Shown here: positions 53,883 to 63,100 of the stretch, piece after piece
Numbering within the stretch: the first letter of the stretch is position 1
Layout of the letters: every line of letters begins with the position of its first letter
Translations under genes and position numbers: made by a program
The notes under the pieces: generated by a model
The model's database searches: none
What the model saw: only the letters and a program-made list of their open reading frames with translations
What the model was told of the DNA's origin: nothing
NCBI GenBank assembly: GCA_000961655.1
Contig: LADR01000029.1
Location: forward strand, 1-64,000
DNA: 64,000 nt
DNA from: Desulfatitalea sp. BRH_c12
GTDB lineage: Bacteria; Desulfobacterota; Desulfobacteria; Desulfobacterales; Desulfosarcinaceae
Direction: 5' to 3'

Positions 53883-55356
53883 TGCCTTCTTCTTCGGCGA
53901 TGATGTCGACATTCCCGTCAAAAGGGGTCTCGGTGAACAGTGCGCGCATCTCTTGCGGTGTACGGTAAATCAGGCGCCAGTAAAGCAGATGATCCATGAT
54001 CGGCCGGTCGCTGTTGGCCGGCGAGAAGTTGCCGATAATCAGAACCCCACCCGGCTTCAGATGCGCGTAACAACGCCGGATCAGGGCCGTTACCAGCCGC
54101 TGGTCGAGATAGTCGCACAATCCCGAGGAATAGATCACATCCTGCACGCCGAAATCCTGCCTGACGCGTCCAAGCGCCCACTTGATGACATTCTCGTTCA
54201 TGAATCGGACGCTGGCATTGTGTGTGAAAGCGACGGCCTGGTCGGCGGCGAATTCAAGCGCCTCGGCGTCAATGTCGATGCACAAAGCATGAATGCGCTC
54301 GCTGAAACCGCATGCGGCGATCAGGTCGAACAGTTCGCGGCAAGGACCGCAGGCCAGGTTCATGATATGCAGCGGCGCATCGCCCTGCAGGCGCTCGCGG
54401 CATAAGCGGTCGAGCGTGTGGTGCAGCAACCGGCGCCTTCCGCGCACCGCCCGGGAGGGCGTTTGTTCGAGAAGGATGCCATCGATCAGGCGCCCCAGCT
54501 TGCCGTCGCCTTCGGCCTGATTGCGGTAGATCTGCTCGATCATGTAAAAATCACCGGCATAGCCCTTGGGTTTGTAGTAGGCCCGTTCGAAAAAACGGCT
54601 GCGCATCAGATAGGGGAATACCTCCTTGAACACATAGCCCCAGATCAGCGCGGCGCTTTCATTTTCCGCGATCAGCGGTGCCGATTGCCGAATGGTTTCA
54701 AAAAAGGTGTTCAGAAGATTTTCGGCCTCGGCCCGATGTTCCGGGGAAACCCCAGGGGCCGGGTCTTTTTGCAGCCGATAGCCCAAATCGAACATGCGCG
54801 CCTTGAATTCTTCCATCCGCTCGCTGATGGTGCGCCATTCAGGTGATCCGAGCAGGTCGGCCGGCAGGGGCTGCAAGCCCCTGAAGTGGTCTTTGCCAGT
54901 AGACAAGGCTGCCGCGTAGGCGATCAGGGGGCCGCGATCGGAGAGTACCTGGCGGAAGCGGCCGCACACCGTGCGCAGCAAATACGCCATAAATCGGGCG
55001 TACAGGTGCGGATTTTCGGATAAAATGCGCTTCATCGTGGGACGATCGAAGATCCGCATACCGATGGGGTCGACGGCCCGGATGTTGCGCGTGCGCGTAA
55101 GCTGATCGAAAAAGCCGATTTCCCCGAAAAAATGTCCCGGACCGATCAGGGCCACAACGATGTCGGTTTGCCGGGCGCTGTAGGAGACTTCGAGGGTGCC
55201 TTTTTCCACGTAGTAAAAACTTTCGGCAGGGGCACCCATGGAGATAAGATCCGCACCGGATTCGCAGGCGAGGAATTCGGCATAGGGCAACACGTGGGCA
55301 AGCAGGTCGTTTTCCTCGGGGGACATGTCGCTTGCGGGGGGCATTGTTGGGGACAT
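53845..55356 (-). CDS. Cyclic-nucleotide-binding domain fused to a class I methyltransferase
   Basis: 503 residues. A cNMP-binding (CRP-like) domain spans about 15-135, with the phosphate-binding cassette GHFFGEIGFFDQLTRTRNIR. A helical middle (150-300) follows, then a SAM-dependent methyltransferase (about 320-500): IMNLACGPCRELFDLIAACG is the SAM-binding loop and DVIYSSGLCDYLDQRLV the catalytic region. The substrate is unknown. The gene converges on the hybrid kinase gene, with a 38-bp overlap of the 3' ends; the pair may be one signalling unit. ATG at 55356 with AAAGGA upstream. Confidence 0.85.
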   Translation of the reverse strand: MSPTMPPASDMSPEENDLLAHVLPYAEFLACESGADLISMGAPAESFYYVEKGTLEVSYSARQTDIVVALIGPGHFFGEIGFFDQLTRTRNIRAVDPIGMRIFDRPTMKRILSENPHLYARFMAYLLRTVCGRFRQVLSDRGPLIAYAAALSTGKDHFRGLQPLPADLLGSPEWRTISERMEEFKARMFDLGYRLQKDPAPGVSPEHRAEAENLLNTFFETIRQSAPLIAENESAALIWGYVFKEVFPYLMRSRFFERAYYKPKGYAGDFYMIEQIYRNQAEGDGKLGRLIDGILLEQTPSRAVRGRRRLLHHTLDRLCRERLQGDAPLHIMNLACGPCRELFDLIAACGFSERIHALCIDIDAEALEFAADQAVAFTHNASVRFMNENVIKWALGRVRQDFGVQDVIYSSGLCDYLDQRLVTALIRRCYAHLKPGGVLIIGNFSPANSDRPIMDHLLYWRLIYRTPQEMRALFTETPFDGNVDIIAEEEGINLFAVARRSAP

Positions 55357-56169
55357 CCGAGATCCTTTCTCAGACCGGACGGCAGGGGCCCCGCAGCAAA
55401 GAGGCACTTCCACCGTGCAAAAGAGCGCCTGGCGGACTTCCGGGTCCGGGCAGTGAAAAAATGCTTCAGCCGTCTGGCTGATTATGCGTGATTTGCGTAC
55501 GGCAGGTGAACAGTGGGATGCGTATGCGCACAGGCCCTGCAAAGCGCCCGTGCGGTGTTCAAGCCTATTTGAACGGGCGATCTTCCGTAGCGCTTTTCCG
55601 TATAATTGAAATCTACATGCGGGTCAATCGGCAATATACGGTAAATGTTCAGAGCCTTTGCGGGAGAATTAGGTTTCGCATTTTGGTGCGATGACCCAAA
55701 TACCGTGGTTCGCGTGGGCGACCGCCAGTCGCCCCTACAGCGCGCATCGTGCCCATGAGCATTATGACTCAACTTTCGGGATTGGCACGTAGTGAGGCAC
55801 ACTTTTAGCCTCACTGAGCGAAATGGCGTGTGGCGCGGACCACCTGCCAGGATCACCGGCGTTTGGAACCAGAAAGTTTAATTATGACCATAAACCTCGT
55901 GACCATCAAAGTGTCCATTCGCCCTGAAAAAAAAACGATGTCACCCTGTATACTTTCTCATCCCTCTTGCTTCTACCCCGCGCTATCGATTATGATGATT
56001 CTCCACAGTGCGCCTTTTCTTTTCTTGAAACGCGTCGTCCTGTTTCTCACATGAAGCATTCTCCGCTGTGTGCACGGGGGCGAACCGGGTACCCTGGTGG
56101 CGATGCAATGTTGCCGCCTTTCATCCAAAAACAACGGTAACATGCCGAACGAACCCTTGGGAGAAAAAG
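55357..56169. other. Gene-free stretch between the CNB-methyltransferase and ppdK
   Basis: It contains a GGGCGACCGCCAGTCGCCCC hairpin near 55714 (another short repeat of this genome) and a reverse-oriented half copy of the GTGATCCGGG palindrome at 55831-55870. Its flank GGTTCCAAACGCCGGTGATC matches the copy at 40.6 kb. The promoter of ppdK must lie in the right part, but I could not assign it. Confidence 0.5.
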
Positions 56170-58908
56170 ATGCAAACAAAAAAATGGGTCTATCTTTTCG
56201 ACGAGTTGGATCAGGCTATGCAGTATGTTGGCAACGATTGGGATGCTGTGCGCGGCCTGTTCGGGGGCAAGGGTGCCAATCTGGCGGATATGCAGCGCAT
56301 CGGCGTGCCGGTTCCGCCGGGGTTCACGGTGACCACCGAAGCCTGCAATGCCTATTTGTCCGGCGGTGGTGTCTTTCCGGATGGGATGTGGGATCAGGAG
56401 CTGAAATCCTTGATGGTCATCGAGAAAACCACTGGCAAGACCTTTGGCGACGGTGACAACCCGTTGCTTGTCTCGTGCCGTTCGGGCGCCAAATTTTCGA
56501 TGCCGGGCATGATGGATACCGTGCTCAACATTGGTCTCAATGATGAAACCGCCCAAGGCATGATCCGCCACACGCAGGACGCGCGTTTTGTGTATGATGC
56601 CTATCGCCGCCTGATCCAAATGTTTGGGTCGGTGGTCATGGGAATCCCGGATGAGGCGTTCGAATTGGCGATCGATCTGATCAAACAAAAAGCCTGTGTC
56701 CAGTCCGAGGCCGAGTTGAGCGCCGACCATTGGCGGGCCTTGACCGGGCAGTTCAAGACCATCTTCCGCAGCCATACCCAGGTGGATTTTCCCCAGGATC
56801 CGGTCGAACAGCTCAAAATGGCCACTGAAGCGGTTTTCAAAAGCTGGAATGGCAAGCGCGCGGTGGATTATCGCAATGCGGCAGGCATTGCCCATGATCT
56901 GGGCACAGCAGTCAGTATCGTGACCATGGTCTTCGGAAACATGGGCGACGACAGCGCCACCGGTGTGGCCATGACGCGCAATGGCGCCACGGGCGAGCCC
57001 AAACTGGAAGGCGACTACCTGATCAATGCCCAGGGCGAGGATGTGGTCGCCGGCATTCGCATGACCCAGGACATCGACCACATGGCCGTGGAGATGCCTG
57101 ACGATTACAAGGAGTTGCAGCAAATCGCCAGGACGCTTGAAAAGCATTACCGCGACATGCAGGATATGGAGTTTACCATTGAAAAGGGCAAGCTCTGGAT
57201 GCTGCAGACCCGCGACGGTAAACGTACGGCTCAGGCGGCGGTGCGCATTGCCGTGGACATGGTCGAAGAGGGCGTGATCACGCGCGAAGAAGCGGTGGCA
57301 CGGGTCACCCCTGAGCATATCGACTTCTTTTTGCACCCTCAGTTCGATAATAAAGCCTTGGCAGCCGCGCGCAGTGAGGGCAAGGTGCTGGCCAGGGGCC
57401 TGAATGTTTCTCCGGGAGCGGCCTACGGCATGGTGGCCTTTGATGCCGATGTGGCTGAAATGTGGGCCAAGGAGGAAGGCAAAGAGGTCATCATGGTGCG
57501 GCCGGAAACCAAGCCCGACGATGTGCATGGCATGCTGGCGGCCAAGGGCATTTTAACCAGCCGGGGCGGACGCACCAGCCACGCGGCCCTGGTGGCCCGT
57601 CAGTTCGGCAAACCGGCCGTGGTCGGAGTGTCCTCCTTGCAGATCGACTTGCGCAAGCGGCGCATGAATGTCGGCGACAAGGTGATTCTGGAAGGCGACT
57701 ACCTTTCCCTGGACGGGAACACCGGCGAGGTGTTCATCGGCCAATTGAAGACCATGGTGCCGGACATCAAAGATCTCTGGTTGATCAAGCTGCTGTCATG
57801 GGCCGACGACATCCGCACCCTGGGCGTGATGGCCAATGTCGACTACCCGATCGATGCACGGCGGGCGCGCGAGTACGGCGCCCAGGGCATCGGCTTGTGC
57901 CGCTCGGAACACATGTTTTTCGAAAGTGACCGCTTGCCGCATATCCAGAAAATGATTATGGCCACCCTGCCGATCGAACGGCGCGAGGCACTCAAAACCC
58001 TGCTGCCTTTCCAGCGCGAGGATTTTGCCGGTCTGTTTCGGGCCATGGACGGACTGCCGGTCATTATCCGCCTGATCGACCCGCCGCTGCACGAGTTTCT
58101 GCCGGACCTGGTCGAGTTGATCAACGAATTGGCCGACTTGAAGCTGCGGGTCAATCATGCCGCCACATTGGCCGAGATCGACACCTTGCTGCAGCAAATC
58201 CGCGTCAAGGAACGCATCCGGCGGCAGGCTGAGGATCTACGCGAACAGAACCCGATGCTGGGGCTGCGCGGCGTGCGTCTGGGCATCCAGATCCCCGAGT
58301 TGACCACCATGCAGGTGCGCGCCGTTTTCGAAGCGGCCTGCGAAGTGGCCCGCGAAGGCGTCCAGGTTTTCCCCAAGGTGATGATCCCCCTGACCAGCCA
58401 TGCCAACGAGCTCAAAGTGCAGCGCGCGGTCCTCGAAGCCGAGGCTAAAAAAGTAATGGCCGAGCAGGGTCTTTCGATAGATTATAAATTCGGTACGATG
58501 ATCGAGCTGCCGCGCGCAGCCATGACGGCCGACCGGATTGCCGAGCATGCGGAATTTTTCTCGTTCGGCACCAACGATCTGACCCAGACCACGTTTGGCA
58601 TATCCCGCGACGATGCCGAAGCCGGCTTTTTGATGGCCTATTTGAATCAAGGCATCCTGGAGGACAATCCTTTTGCCACATTGGACCGCGATGGTGTGGG
58701 CGAACTGATGCAGATCGCCGTCGCCAGAGGCCGCAAGGCCCGCCCCGGAATGGAATGCGGCATCTGCGGCGAACATGGCGGCGATCCGAAATCAATTGCG
58801 CTTTGCCATGAGCTGGGGCTGGACTACGTCTCCTGCTCGCCATTCCGCGTGCCGATCGCACGCCTGGCAGCGGCTCACGCGGCCCTGAAGCATAAGGCGG
58901 TCACGTAA
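56170..58908 (+). CDS. ppdK: Pyruvate, phosphate dikinase
   Basis: 912 residues, interconverting pyruvate + ATP + Pi and phosphoenolpyruvate + AMP + PPi. Order of domains: N-terminal ATP-grasp (FGGKGANLADMQRIGVPVPP; VSCRSGAKFSMPGMMDTVLN), central phosphohistidine domain (GILTSRGGRTSHAALVARQF, catalytic His in the TSHAA segment) and PEP/pyruvate barrel (GIGLCRSEHMFFE, FFSFGTNDLTQTTFGISRDD, GMECGICGEHGGDPKSIALC with the catalytic Cys). Length and order match the family. ATG at 56170 with GGGAG upstream. Its 3' end is duplicated 1 kb downstream. Confidence 0.96.
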   Translation: MQTKKWVYLFDELDQAMQYVGNDWDAVRGLFGGKGANLADMQRIGVPVPPGFTVTTEACNAYLSGGGVFPDGMWDQELKSLMVIEKTTGKTFGDGDNPLLVSCRSGAKFSMPGMMDTVLNIGLNDETAQGMIRHTQDARFVYDAYRRLIQMFGSVVMGIPDEAFELAIDLIKQKACVQSEAELSADHWRALTGQFKTIFRSHTQVDFPQDPVEQLKMATEAVFKSWNGKRAVDYRNAAGIAHDLGTAVSIVTMVFGNMGDDSATGVAMTRNGATGEPKLEGDYLINAQGEDVVAGIRMTQDIDHMAVEMPDDYKELQQIARTLEKHYRDMQDMEFTIEKGKLWMLQTRDGKRTAQAAVRIAVDMVEEGVITREEAVARVTPEHIDFFLHPQFDNKALAAARSEGKVLARGLNVSPGAAYGMVAFDADVAEMWAKEEGKEVIMVRPETKPDDVHGMLAAKGILTSRGGRTSHAALVARQFGKPAVVGVSSLQIDLRKRRMNVGDKVILEGDYLSLDGNTGEVFIGQLKTMVPDIKDLWLIKLLSWADDIRTLGVMANVDYPIDARRAREYGAQGIGLCRSEHMFFESDRLPHIQKMIMATLPIERREALKTLLPFQREDFAGLFRAMDGLPVIIRLIDPPLHEFLPDLVELINELADLKLRVNHAATLAEIDTLLQQIRVKERIRRQAEDLREQNPMLGLRGVRLGIQIPELTTMQVRAVFEAACEVAREGVQVFPKVMIPLTSHANELKVQRAVLEAEAKKVMAEQGLSIDYKFGTMIELPRAAMTADRIAEHAEFFSFGTNDLTQTTFGISRDDAEAGFLMAYLNQGILEDNPFATLDRDGVGELMQIAVARGRKARPGMECGICGEHGGDPKSIALCHELGLDYVSCSPFRVPIARLAAAHAALKHKAVT

Positions 58909-58965
58909 GCGGGCGGTGCGCGACATGGTTCTGCACGTAGAGGCGAACGCAAGGTTCGCCCCTAC
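58872..58965. repeat. ppdK 3'-end copy 1 with GTAGGGGCGAAC hairpin
   Basis: Runs from GGCTCACGCGGCCCTGAAGC in the last ppdK codons through the stop to the hairpin GTAGAGGCGAAC-gcaag-GTTCGCCCCTAC (58937-58965). A diverged second copy is at 59881-59975. Confidence 0.8.
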
Positions 58966-58969
58966 TTCT

Positions 58970-59882
58970 TTAATTTTCGTATCTGGTTAGGAAAGCCCCC
59001 GTGATCCGGGTGGGTGGGCCGCGCCAATCCCGAATGTAGGGTGGGCACTGCCCAGGGCACTGCCCACCACTTTCCCCGCACGCAACATCATCGGTTGACA
59101 CTGATCTCCCCAAGCGAATGAATAGACACCGGATCGAACATAGCGATGAAACGTTGAACACGGCCAATCTCAGAGGCGATCGAAATAAGACAATGGTGGG
59201 CGGTGCCCGGGCGGTGCCCACCCTACATGGCTTTAATTTTTGTATCTGGTTAGGAAAGCCCCCGTGATCCGGGTGAGTGGGCCGCGCCAATCCCGAATGT
59301 AGGGTGGGCACTGCCCACCACTTTCCCCGCACGCAACATCATCGGTTGACACTGATCTCCCCAAGCGAATGAATAGACACCGGATCGAACATAGTGATGA
59401 AACGTTGAACACGGCCAATCACTGAGGCGATCGACACAAGACAATGGTGGGCGGTGCCCACCCTACATGGCTTTAATTTTTGTATCTGGTTAGGAAAGCC
59501 CCCGTGATCCGGGTGAGTGGGCCGCGCCAATCCCGAATGTAGGGTGGGCACTGCCCACCACTTTCCCCGCACGCAACATCATCGGTTGACACTGATCTCC
59601 CCAAGCGAATGAATAGACACCGGATCGAACATAGTGATGAAACGTTGAACACGGCCAATCACTGAGGCGATCGACACAAGACAATGGTGGGCGGTGCCCA
59701 CCCTACATGGCTTTAATTTTTGTATCTGGTTAGGAAAGCCCCCGTGATCCGGGTGTCTGACACTGATCCCGCCCAAGCGAATGGATAGACACCGGATCGA
59801 ACATAGCGATGAAACGTTGAACACGGCCAATCTCAGAAACGATCAACATTAGACAATGGCGGGCGGTGCCCACCCTACATGG
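58970..59882. repeat. Tandem array of a 240-bp element (about 3.7 units)
   Basis: Units start near 58970, 59229, 59469 and 59709. The second and third (59229-59468, 59469-59708) are identical over 240 bases. The first is longer because of small duplications such as GCACTGCCCAGGGCACTGCC and GGTGCCCGGGCGGTGCCC. The last is truncated internally. Each unit carries a GTGATCCGGG half palindrome, a GTAGGGTGGGCACTGCCCAC palindrome, a conserved centre and GGTGGGCGGTGCCCACCC. A single interior copy is at 330-510. Confidence 0.9.
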
Positions 59883-59975
59883 CTCACGCGGCCCTGAAGC
59901 ATAAGGCGGTCACGTGAGCGGACGGGTGCGCAACATCATTCTGCGCGTAGGGGCGAACCATGTGTTCGCCCCTAC
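59881..59975. repeat. ppdK 3'-end copy 2 with perfect GTAGGGGCGAAC hairpin
   Basis: Repeats the ppdK tail with about ten to fifteen changes, the stop codon becoming TGA. The hairpin GTAGGGGCGAAC-catgt-GTTCGCCCCTAC (59947-59975) is perfect over 12 bp. It lies next to the pheA stop and may act as its terminator. Confidence 0.8.
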
Positions 59976-59983
59976 TACTTCTT

Positions 59984-61048
59984 TTATATCCCCGTGCGGT
60001 CCGCCGGGTAGCTTCCCAGGCATTTGAAGACGATGGCCATTTTTTCCAACTGCGCGAAGACGTCGGCTACGTTGGCATCCTGCATGTCCCCTTCGAAGTC
60101 GAGGAAAAAGCTGTAGTTGCCGGGGTCCGTACGCAACGGCATGGAGGCGATGCGCGTGAGGTTGATGTCGGCTTCCGCGAACAGGCGCAGTACATTGAAA
60201 AGCCGGCCTGCTTGATGCGCGGTTGCGAAAATGATGGAGGTTTTGTCGCCGCGCCCGGCATAGGCCTGTCGTGACAGCAGTAAAAAGCGCGTCGAATTGG
60301 CTGTGCCGTCGGCGATGCCTTCGGCAATAATTTCCATATCGTAGAGTTCGCCGCACAACTTGCTGGCAATGGCCGCGGCGGCACGGGGATTTTCGCGCGC
60401 CAGCATTTTGGCTGCACCGGCGGTATCATAGTAGGGACGCGGTTCCAACTTGTGCTGCAACAAGAAACGCTGGCATTGGGCCAGGGCCTGAGGATGAGAA
60501 TAGACCACCCTGAGATCGCGCAGATCCATGGGTTCGGTGGCCAGCAGGCAATGGTTGACGGCTACGCGCACTTCGCCGATCACCTTCAGGTCGGTCGTGG
60601 TCAGAAGGTCGTTGACCTGGGTGACAGCACCCTCCAGCGAGTTTTCCACCGGCACGACCCCCAGATCCAGGTAGCCTTCCTGAACGCCCTGAAACACATC
60701 GATAAATTCCATGCACGGAATGAACGCCGCACCAGGCATCAGGTGACGGCAGGCCACTTCGCTGTAGGCGCCCGGCTCGCCCTGAAAGGCCACCAGGGGG
60801 CGATCCTCCTGCTGCAGGCGGCGGCTTTCTTCGATGATCGTGCGCAGCAGCCGCCTGGAAAAAGAGCCCGGTACCAGGGCCAGATTCATGCGTTCGGCCC
60901 GGGAGAGCACGACTTCTTCGCGATCGACATCGACCACACTGCTTTTGAACTTTTTGGAGCGGATAGCCAGGCTCATGCGCTCTTGCAGCAGCACCAGCAA
61001 TTCACGATCGATCTTATCGATCTTGTGTCGAATCTCGTCTAAATTCAT
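59984..61048 (-). CDS. pheA: Bifunctional chorismate mutase / prephenate dehydratase (P-protein)
   Basis: 354 residues. The AroQ mutase domain (MNLDEIRHKIDKIDRELLVL, about 1-80) has the Arg and Lys pattern RMSLAIRSKKFK. The dehydratase domain (about 90-270) shows VAFQGEPGAYSEVACRHLM, VPVENSLEGAVTQVNDLL, and STRFLLLSR (the TRF motif). The ACT domain follows, with TSIIFATAHQAGRLFNVLRL and DPGNYSFFLDFEG, for feedback control by phenylalanine. Together these turn chorismate into phenylpyruvate. Start: the ATG at 61048 has GGAG 6 bases away; the ATG 6 bases earlier touches it directly. Confidence 0.95.
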   Translation of the reverse strand: MNLDEIRHKIDKIDRELLVLLQERMSLAIRSKKFKSSVVDVDREEVVLSRAERMNLALVPGSFSRRLLRTIIEESRRLQQEDRPLVAFQGEPGAYSEVACRHLMPGAAFIPCMEFIDVFQGVQEGYLDLGVVPVENSLEGAVTQVNDLLTTTDLKVIGEVRVAVNHCLLATEPMDLRDLRVVYSHPQALAQCQRFLLQHKLEPRPYYDTAGAAKMLARENPRAAAAIASKLCGELYDMEIIAEGIADGTANSTRFLLLSRQAYAGRGDKTSIIFATAHQAGRLFNVLRLFAEADINLTRIASMPLRTDPGNYSFFLDFEGDMQDANVADVFAQLEKMAIVFKCLGSYPADRTGI

Positions 61049-61449
61049 TTGCATCTCCGGCGGCGGCAGGGTCATCGCCATTGTTGTATCAGAAGCGGGA
61101 CTTGCTGTATGGCTATATACCGGAACGGTGGTCAGGAATCAACATCGATACCGCCATACCACAAGGTAACCGCATTGCGTATGGGCCGCATTTCAGAGAT
61201 GGAATATCGTTCTTTCCACGGGGCGAACCATGTGTAAGCGCCGGTGCGGGGAGATGCCGGTTGATACCTGGAGCGAATGGACACCTTGATGGGAACGGCG
61301 CTATGGTCATAATGCTTATGGGCACGATGCTCGCTGGAACCCCCTGCGATAACACGGTGAAAAGGGTTCGCGTAAGGTCCGCAGGAAGATATGGCCTTTT
61401 TTTAGCTCAGAGTAACGCTTTTAACAACCCTGCCAAGGAGGAGAAAAAC
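61049..61449. other. Gene-free stretch between pheA and the tautomerase
   Basis: Divergent promoter region. A degenerate copy of the GGGGCGAACCATGTG hairpin half lies near 61220. Nothing else is recognised. Confidence 0.5.
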
Positions 61450-61653
61450 ATGCCCTTCATCAATATCAAAATCACAAAAGAGGGTGCCACGGCCGAAAAA
61501 AAGGCCGAGCTGATCAAAGGGGTGACCGATCTGATGGTTTCCGTTTTGGGAAAAAATCCACAAACCACAGTCGTGATCATCGAGGAAGTGGACACGGACA
61601 ACTGGGGTATCGGAGGACTGACAGTCACGCAAAGGCGTCTTCAGAACCACTGA
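61450..61653 (+). CDS. 4-oxalocrotonate tautomerase-like protein
   Basis: 67 residues. After Met removal the N-terminal Pro (MPFINIKITKEG) is the catalytic base of this superfamily. GKNPQTTVVIIEEVDTDNWG matches the C-terminal beta-hairpin. The enzyme interconverts enol and keto acids, and the native substrate is not known. AAGGAGGAG lies 7 bases before the ATG at 61450. Confidence 0.88.
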   Translation: MPFINIKITKEGATAEKKAELIKGVTDLMVSVLGKNPQTTVVIIEEVDTDNWGIGGLTVTQRRLQNH

Positions 61654-61688
61654 GCGACCTCCCACGGCTTATCCGACGCCATTTGAAA

Positions 61689-61727
61689 CAAAAAAAGGCA
61701 GCGCCCCGGAAAACGGAACGCTGCCTT
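61689..61727 (-). terminator. Intrinsic terminator on the minus strand
   Basis: AAGGCAGCG (61695-61703) pairs with CGCTGCCTT (61719-61727); read on the minus strand, the stem is followed by seven T. It ends a transcript that comes from the HU gene side. Confidence 0.8.
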
Positions 61728-61918
61728 GAAAGGAACTGTGCGATGATTCGCTTCGGTGAAGTGAATGATCGGCTTTTTTCAAACCATTGTTGCCAAACCA
61801 AACGGTTCCGTGGCTTCCATGTAGCCACTTTGGACCTGGACGCAGACGCCGCGGCATTTGACGCCCTCAAGGGCTGACCGGCCGCTTTTAAAAACGGGCA
61901 TGAATGTCGACGCCGATA
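61728..61918 (-). ncRNA. Structured 3' untranslated region or small RNA downstream of the HU gene
   Basis: On the minus strand, between the HU stop and the terminator, hairpins can be drawn: GCCCTT-GAGGGC near 61867, GTGGCT-acatgg-AAGCCAC near 61820 and ATTC-CTTC/GAAG-GAAT near 61755. No protein gene is seen. It could be an sRNA processed from the HU mRNA. Low confidence. Confidence 0.3.
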
Positions 61919-62188
61919 TTAGCTGACGGCGTCTTTGAGTGCTTTTCCAGGAATAAATTTAGGTACATTGCGGGCCGGGATGTCGATGGAAGCGCCACTT
62001 TGGGGGTTGCGGCCGGTGCGGGCTTTGCGTTCACTTACTTTGAAGCTGCCGAATCCGGCGATCTGTACAGTGTCCTTGTCGGCCAACGCCTCGGTAATGG
62101 CGTCCAACATGCACTCTACTGCTTCTTTGGCTTGTTTCTGGGTACCGACGACGGTAGCGACTTTAGCGATTAAATCGGTTTTGTTCAT
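61919..62188 (-). CDS. hup: HU-family DNA-binding protein
   Basis: 89 residues, the usual length of HU/IHF. GFGSFKVSERKARTGRNPQS with GASIDIPARNVPKFIPGKAL is the DNA-binding arm and core, ending in KDAVS. It bends and compacts DNA as a dimer. AAAGGAGG precedes the ATG by 7 bases. Monocistronic, with a separate terminator about 190 bases away. Confidence 0.95.
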   Translation of the reverse strand: MNKTDLIAKVATVVGTQKQAKEAVECMLDAITEALADKDTVQIAGFGSFKVSERKARTGRNPQSGASIDIPARNVPKFIPGKALKDAVS

Positions 62189-62547
62189 CGATCTTCCTCC
62201 TTTAAGTGGAATTACATGTTATGCGGACAATGGTCGAAATGGGTGGCGGCCATGCCGTACCTGGATGCACCGCCGCGCTTCACTAAGCCTTGCCTTCGAG
62301 ATGAACCTCCCGAAAAGACTTGAACATTTATCGTATTGGCTGAGTGTAAAGCGGCTAACACATACCTGCGCCCACCGAAATATACAAGATCAAAACCTTT
62401 GACAGCAACAATTTTTCACATTATAGGCCCTCAGGCACCCTTCATCAAGGGGATCGCGCGGAGGCGTAAATCTAATCCGATTTGAGCTGGTGTATGGCAT
62501 CACCGACTACAGCAGCAGCCTTTGGCAGGCCTCATGGGATATTGCCG
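62189..62547. other. Gene-free divergent region between HU and the B12-fold gene
   Basis: It contains the promoter candidate at 62399-62427 for the rightward gene. I see no RNA gene. Confidence 0.5.
62399..62427 (+). promoter_or_regulatory. Candidate sigma-70 promoter for the B12-fold gene
   Basis: TTGACA (62399-62404), 17 bases, TATAGG (62422-62427). It lies about 120 bases upstream of the next rightward gene. Confidence 0.4.
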
Positions 62548-63054
62548 ATGCACTCATTGCGCCAACTATTGGAGGATTTGAGTCGAGAATGGATCCACAA
62601 CGGCCTTCCGTCTCGCGAACAGGTTATCCAGGCCGCCCATACCGTCATCCGGAACAAGCAACACCACAGCCTCCCGGGACTGTGGCCTGTTCGGCCACGC
62701 ATCATCACGGCCACGTTAGATGACGGAATTGGACAAGGTATTGAATTAATTGAAATATTTTCAGACGCGCTGGGTCTTGAGGTGGTCTCCCTCGGATTGA
62801 TGCAAAAACCTGACGCGATTCTGTCCGCGTGCCACCTTCACGTTCCCCGATATGTGGGGCTGACCGTGCTCCAACTGGACACGGAAGATGATTTAATGCA
62901 CATTGGCCGGCACTTGCCGGCAAGCATCCGCCTGGTTGCAGGCGGGCCGGCCTTCAGATATGACTCGGACCTGGCCGCACGTTGCGGGGTTCATGCCACT
63001 CCTGTGAATGTAGCCCATTTCATCGCTTTCATGTTATCGGAAGCATTAGAATAA
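62548..63054 (+). CDS. Degenerate cobalamin-binding-fold protein
   Basis: 168 residues. A helical N-terminus (LRQLLEDLSREWIHNGLPSR) is followed by a Rossmann-like B12-binding domain: RPRIITATLDDGIGQGIELI, EVVSLGLMQKPDAILSACHL and VAGGPAFRYDSDLAARCGVH. The cobalt-ligating His of DxHxxG is replaced, since the loop reads DDGIGQG. It probably senses or binds another ligand, or the cofactor base-on without His. The start at 62548 lacks a strong ribosome site, and a start at 62494 is possible. Confidence 0.6.
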   Translation: MHSLRQLLEDLSREWIHNGLPSREQVIQAAHTVIRNKQHHSLPGLWPVRPRIITATLDDGIGQGIELIEIFSDALGLEVVSLGLMQKPDAILSACHLHVPRYVGLTVLQLDTEDDLMHIGRHLPASIRLVAGGPAFRYDSDLAARCGVHATPVNVAHFIAFMLSEALE

Positions 63055-63100
63055 TGCTCTTCAGTGACTATAGGCGTTTTCGGGATTGGAGCACGGAGGA

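Larger units (their letters stand above)
58909..59983. other. Gene-free repeat region between ppdK and pheA
   Basis: It consists of the duplicated ppdK tail and the tandem array described next. All open frames here recur in each repeat unit and are not considered genes. Confidence 0.75.

Noticed and set aside
59229-59708. CRISPR-like repeat
   Set aside because: The identical unit is 240 bp with no spacer structure and no cas genes nearby.
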